Of a stretch of 64,000 nucleotides of DNA, positions 58,839-64,000 are shown piece by piece. Under the pieces are notes generated by a model. That model worked only from the letters and a program-made list of their open reading frames with translations, searched no databases and was not told the origin of the DNA. Origin of the DNA: Cepaea nemoralis. Lineage: Eukaryota > Mollusca > Gastropoda > Stylommatophora > Helicidae. Position numbers and translations under genes: made by a program. The DNA is taken from the NCBI GenBank assembly GCA_014155875.1, contig JACEFZ010011691.1, forward strand, positions 732,501 to 796,500, written 5' to 3'. How positions within the stretch are numbered: position 1 is the first letter of the stretch; each line of letters starts with the position of its first letter.

Positions 58839-61373
58839 TGTGTGTCATAAATCGGGGTGCCCCACCGGCTAGATGAAAGTATTATTCACTGGCGAGCAAC
58901 CCCAAATAGTCAGAAACTGACTAGGGACAAAATCTATATGGCTGAACTATAGATTAGGCCCATGAATATCCAACGTACAGCTCTAAGTGGCTCGTGACAA
59001 AATGAAATGAGCTGTGCTGGATATTCGCCAAGGAATGGGAAAGAGAAGGTTAGCTAAGATAGATGTTTAAGTCTAAATATATGAGTATAGACGACTATCT
59101 CAGTACAGGTTTTTCTCCCTGACTGCTCCCTTCCTTGGTGTCTAAGTGAACCCCCACCAATGTACACAACAACACGTATGCACAATTGGAAAAAATATAA
59201 TGACAGAACTATGAGTTACAATACTACAACATTTATTTGCTAATCATAACAATAGACATAGGATGATTGTCAATATGAGGATGATGAAATCATATACATA
59301 TTGATATTGATGACAAACATTACGTAACTTTACTTGTTACTTGATCTATCTGGATCTGTGGTCCAGATCTCCACTCTCCAGTAGACACACACAAAAAGAA
59401 ACAGCTTGCCGGTATTCTGACGATCCTGTCAGTCCTGACACTCCTAGTCGTCACTCGTTCTTGAGATCTACAACATAGGTGCTCCTTGCGAGAGCTGGTA
59501 AGAAAGTCAAGAATGTGTTATATCTTGTTCTACCTCAGCACAATCTTAAGTATAACATATCTTAACACAAACATATACAATGACCAGTCTGGCCAAGTTT
59601 ATCTTCCAACTCTACTGCGTTCACCATCCTCCTTCTCCTTACTGTCTTTAGTCTGGGACGGGCTTTTCAATTGTCTCACACGCCTGTAATGATTACATTT
59701 CTGCCACCCCATGTCCATGTCGCTAATACAGAAATTCTGTGTCGTACAGCCGCTCCGTCCCAAGTTGGTTTAGCAGCTCACAGGATCGGTAATGGTATTA
59801 TAATAATGCCGGGTCATCCGGGCTTACAAGCCGTGACCAGTAGCTTGGCCAGGTTCCCATGCATTACCGTGAACGCACGCCCACAATACACTGAGAAAGT
59901 TTAGCACCATATACCCTATACCAATTGTGGGTAATGTCTGTACCATTACACCTCTGCTTCCAACACAATCGTTGGCCAATGTGCCAATGCGCAGACAATA
60001 GCATAACACTTCATATTGGTAGGTTTGCATATGACAAATCAATATATCAAACATCCAATACACATAAACATCTTGATTAAACTAGACATATTATGATACT
60101 TTAACATCATAGCATAATGCACTAGTTTGTATGTATACGAAATGAGACGTATATACACAAAAAGAATATGTACGAAGCATATTCCTAGCATCGTATATTC
60201 ATATGAAATTACACATACATACATCCAACATATCCATAAACATTATATTACTTCAAGATGGACATCTAATGATACTCAACATAATAGCATCAGGCATTAT
60301 TAATGAGTACTAATATTGTATAGCTACAAAATGAGATATACAACAAGTCTAATTGAAGTGACCACACAGACCAGCCATATTTGCTGATCTGCCCGGTTTA
60401 ATCACCACTTAGTTACTGCTGTTGTAAGAATTAAATAAATAGTCAGTTGACTATATTCTGTACAACAAATGCACACACCAAAAAGCAACTAGGATAGTGT
60501 ACAAAGAAATGACAAGCATCTACCAAGACACCTAAAAGTATACTTAGACAATGATATGCCTTTCACAAGTTTCTACTTCTCAGAAGAGTAATACATGAAG
60601 CACAATGATATTGAACACAGAACTTAGAAAGAACACTCAAGTAACCTACGACAATGATAGTTCTTGCAATAACCTAGATCAGATATAGACTTAAAGTCAG
60701 TACATCCATCTAAAACTCGACTAGTTACTAAGAATTAATTCTCCTAGTTAAATCTAGCAACATAAGAATCATACAAAACGAGCTGGTTGTCTCACCTGTT
60801 CTGAAGTCAGACTTAATCTAACATAAAACTGGCTAGGGACCCTTATTTAAGCTGAGTCCAGCAGACAGTGTCTGAGACACTATTATCTCTTTGACATTCC
60901 CGTCATAAATTCTTCTTATCTCCCCCTGACGGTAATTGCAATTATCTCCGCAACCTGGCCATCACACCTTGCTCCTCTCTGTCTGGTACAAAGTCTACAG
61001 GCCCAGTGTTAATTGCCTTATCAGATCTGTTTTCACACATTCCTGAGTCTGCCAGTCAGAGTGGACGGGGCTTGTTTACAGCCCTGGGGCTATCATCTCT
61101 CCCTGGGTCAATATTGTTCATACCTGGGCGATTTCCTACCTCTGCTTATCAGGTGTCATGCCTGGTCGGTTTTAATTACACTGTACATTTTACTGGCCAT
61201 CTGCACGCTTACATCATGGCTAGAGGCTTTTTGTGAATAATCTTACCTCACGACTAGATAGCCGTGGAGTATCGTGATTAATTCATTCTTTCTCAATTTG
61301 GCCTCTCAAATTTGGAGACCGAGAAAAATATTCTGGAATGTTAAGGCTGCATTTCACGACACTGTGGAACATA
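58839..61373. mobile_element. 2.5-kb non-coding insertion of unknown class inside the LINE
   Basis: CTCC/GGAG flanks both ends (58835-58838 and 61374-61377). Removing 58839-61373 plus one GGAG copy restores the LINE frame exactly (KLEMNME joins QKPLPRWNYK). The ends share only a weak inverted similarity (GTGTCATAAAT at 58842 versus GTGTCGTGAAAT, reverse, near 61362). No frame within it encodes a recognised protein. It includes a loose internal duplication (60060-60180 versus 60230-60350). A non-autonomous DNA transposon is the best guess. Confidence 0.7.
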
Positions 61374-62204
61374 CTCCATATTCATTTCAAGCTTGATTGG
61401 TCTGTGGTCACTACCTGCTAATTGGTCCAGCACATGGCGATCGATTTTGTGGAGGATGTCTCCTGTGCAGAAAGCTAAGTCTGGAGTAGAAGTGGTAAGC
61501 CATCTTCTGGAGTAGAAGCTCGGTGTGTCATCCGCTTTGTTGAGTAGATGGAGATTTGAGTCTATTTCCCAGGCCTCCAATTCATCTCCTCTTTTGTCAG
61601 TATCTGGGTATCCCCATCTTTCTGAACGGCTATTAAAGTTTCCGACAATAATGCAGTTTGTGTCAGTTATTTTCATGTTTGAGAGTGTAAGGTCCTTATC
61701 TGCTGGGCTATACAGATTGTAGATTCTTATTTTCACGTCCTTTATCATTATATCAACACCTATAATTTCCGTTTGGTTGTCAGAGATCACAGATACTTCG
61801 CTGCAAGGTATTGTATTTCGTGTAAGTATTAGAACTCCTCCTTTGTGTCCTTCGCGGTCGAAACGTGTGGCCTGATATCCTCTGACTGAGAATTTGTGAT
61901 TGGCGTTGAGGTGTGTCTCTTGAATGCATGCCACATCTATTCTATCTTTATGAAGACGCTGTGTTAGGGAGTCTTTCTTCTTGTAAACTCCTTCGGCATT
62001 CCACTGTAGTATGTTGAGTGTCCGGGGTATTTGGTCAATAGCTCTTAACCTACTCCTCTGTGCCTTGACTCCACAGCACATGGGAAGGTGACCACCAGTA
62101 GTCATGGGTGGACCCCCTCGAGACAGGGGGCCCGGCACTATCGCCGCCTGATGGGACTTCACGGGATTAGCACCATAACGATTAATTTTGATTTGTGACA
62201 TCAT
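61374..62204 (-). pseudogene. LINE apurinic-type endonuclease (split by the insertion)
   Basis: The minus frame 62204-61341 is open and holds LNILQWNAEGVYKKKDSLTQ, VACIQETHLNANHKF, GGVLILTRN, IRIYNLYSPAD, CIIVGNFNSRSERWGYPDTD, LLNKADDTPSFYSRRWLTTS, TPDLAFCTG and GSDHRPIKLEMNME. These include the N, E, Y, N and SDH catalytic positions of the EEP fold (the usual 'GDFN' is GNFN). The coding continues across the insertion into the RT at 58838. Confidence 0.9.
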
Positions 62205-62475
62205 GAATTAAGTTACGTTGCACTGCTTTGTCAAGCCTGTGGCTCAGTACATCCGATTTCGACAAGCATTTTTCGGGATGCTTTCCCTAGCCTTTGACTG
62301 TCCCCAGTCTACCTACAAGGCAGCAGGTTTGTGCGACGCTTCATCTGGTCTCTCTCCCTTGACCTGTCCGACATGGGTGACCCTACCAGTAGCTGTGCTA
62401 CCGTCGGCATAGCTCTTGGGGTCATTGGAACGCGCAAGCCCCTCTACCTCGTCAAGGTGGACGCACGGCAGAGGG

Positions 62476-64000
62476 GATGCTGAAGATATGAACTCACCAA
62501 AAACTGATGATGACTACATGAACTTAACAAGGTTGATGGTGAAAACATTAACCTATAAAAGTGGTACACAGTTGTAAGACATTCTGGTTTATTTCTATAT
62601 GATGTTAGATACATCTCTATGCACCGTGAGTGACACTTCTGTATGAGGTGCAGAAAACATTAAATCACAAGGAGACATATTTGTAGAACAAGTGTAGCAA
62701 TATGTAAGAGCAAGTTAGTAAGTCGTGAGAGCAAGTCGATATGTTGTGAGATCAAGTAGGCAAGTGCTTAGGGTAAGTGGGCAAGTAATTGGTGTAAATG
62801 GGCAAATTGTGAGATTAAGTGGGACAATTTGTAAGAGCAAGTGGGTAAATTGTTAGGGTAAGTCGACAAGTTGTGAGAGCACTGGGCTAGTTGTGCGAAC
62901 ATGTAGGCAAGTTGTTAGGGTAAGTGGGCAAGTTGATAGGATATGACACATTGTGAGAGCAAGTGAGGACGTTGTTAGGGTATGAGGGTAAGTTGTTAGG
63001 GCAAGTCGACAAGTTGTGAGGGCAAGACAGCAAGTTGTGCAAAAAAGGGGCTCGTTGTTAGGGCATGTCGACATGTTGATAGGATAAGTCGACAGGTTAT
63101 TAGAGTAAGTGGTGAAGTTGTTAGGGCAAGTTGGGAAGATATTAGGGCAAGTCAATAAATTATGATAACAAGTGGACAGACCAAACCAAATGATACAGAT
63201 ATGAACTTACCAAAACGTATGAGGAAATCATAAGCGTACCACATACAAAAATAAAACAATAACAACAAAAACTGACGAAGACATTATCTAACATAAGTCG
63301 ATGACGAATACATGAACTTACACAACATGAGCTTACACCCAAAAAAAAAAAAATGCTGACGAAGGAATGAACTTCCAAAAGTCGATGACGAAGATATGAA
63401 CTTACAAAAACAAAAAACAAAAACCTGATGAAGAAGACATACACGTTTGAAACAAAACTGTCGAGGAAGTCATGCGCTTACGAAAAAGGTATATATTTGT
63501 AAGACATATGGGTCACTTTTTTATGGCGTTAAGGCCACACGTTTACCACATGGGTGACACTTCTCTATGAGTAGGGGAAGACATGAAATCACAAGTGGAT
63601 ATATTTGTGAGATCAAGTGAGTAAATTTGTAAGAGCAAGTAGATAAATTGTGAGAGCAAATGGACAAGTTGTTATAGCGAATAACGAAGTTATGAGAGCA
63701 AGTGGGCAAGTTTTAAGGGTAAGTGGGTCAGTTGTTAGTTAAAGTGGGCAAACTGATAGAGTAAGTCGACAGGTTGTGCGAGCAAGAAGGAAAGTTCTTA
63801 GGGCAAGTGGCTAAGTTTTTAAGGCAATTCGATAAGCTGTGATAGTAAGTGAGCAAGTTGTGAGCGCAAATGAGCAATTCGTTAAGGTAACTCGACAATT
63901 TATGAGAGCAAGTGAGGAAGTTGATAGCTCAGGCGGGCAAGCTGATAGGGCAAGTCGACAAATTGTGAGAGCAAGTGGGAAAGACCAAACCAGATGATAA
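62476..64000 (+). repeat. Repeat family B, copy 2, right part
   Basis: It resumes GATGCTGAAGATATGAACTC after the LINE. 62660-63180 is a field of about 21-bp units (GAGAGCAAGTGGGCAAGTTGT / TAGGGCAAGTCGACAAGTTG). 63180-63440 holds GATGAAGA/ATGAACTTAC-type repeats. 63440-64000 is a near match to 10370-10962 and runs off the right edge. Confidence 0.85.

Larger units (their letters stand above)
55024..62475 (-). mobile_element. RNase H-bearing LINE (I-like), full span with 14-bp TSD
   Basis: GATGCTGAAGATAT flanks it at 55010-55023 and 62476-62489. In minus sense: a 5' leader of about 270 bp (62475-62205), endonuclease (62204-61374), a 2,535-bp foreign insertion (58839-61373), RT (58838-57000), RNase H (56600-55973), a C-terminal tail to about 55838 and a 3' UTR with three 104-bp repeats, ending in (GAA)n. 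Without the insertion the element is about 4.9 kb. No separate ORF1 is visible before the endonuclease. The same family left a 142-bp copy at 23115-23256. Confidence 0.9.

Overview
The window is nuclear DNA of an animal, most likely an invertebrate and plausibly a mollusc or other lophotrochozoan. The signs are a C2H2 zinc-finger gene with GT-AG introns, tRNA-derived SINEs, many LINE families, Penelope-like elements with a hammerhead ribozyme, a piggyBac element, a Helitron-like element and long simple repeats. There is no operon structure and no bacterial promoter or RBS logic. The phylum is inferred from the mix of element families, not proven.

Layout. 1-12 kb: a LINE reverse-transcriptase fragment; a piggyBac 5' fragment between 71-bp inverted repeats; a near full-length LINE (1558-5496, minus) inside a satellite dimer; an RTE-type LINE (plus) broken by a hammerhead-ribozyme repeat element (7408-7944) and by a Helitron-like element (8295-9331); then a repeat family built on about 21-bp units. 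12-26 kb: an RTE-type LINE (minus) with a nested LINE tail, I-type LINE RNase H pieces, a leucine-rich-repeat gene relic, a Gypsy-type Gag/protease relic, short LINE tails with clear target-site duplications (TSDs), and a Penelope RT fragment split by a SINE. 26-38 kb: a minus-strand C2H2 zinc-finger gene. Its first coding exon (37111-37182) matches in phase a second exon starting at 30413, which runs into about 36 tandem fingers. The array is split by a 310-bp LINE tail, and its 3' end is lost in another LINE fragment. The 6.7-kb intron is full of GA, GT and minisatellite repeats. 38-46 kb: another SINE, LINE scraps, and two nearly identical RTE-type LINEs side by side, each with its own TSD. 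46-52 kb: an RTE-type LINE (minus) split by a 3.1-kb piggyBac relic that carries a tandem repeat. 52-64 kb: a Penelope GIY-YIG fragment, an RTE-type 5' half with a microsatellite grown inside its reading frame, and a 7.45-kb RNase H-bearing LINE (minus, 14-bp TSD) inserted into a second copy of the 21-bp-unit repeat. That LINE itself carries a 2.5-kb insertion.

The only well-supported host gene is the zinc-finger gene; the LRR relic and one plus-strand candidate exon are weaker. Nearly all other coding potential is transposon-derived and broken by stops and frameshifts. The most interesting item is a 408-nt-periodic repeat with a complete type I hammerhead fold, of the kind linked to Penelope elements and animal retrozymes. 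TSDs give a partial order of insertion throughout.
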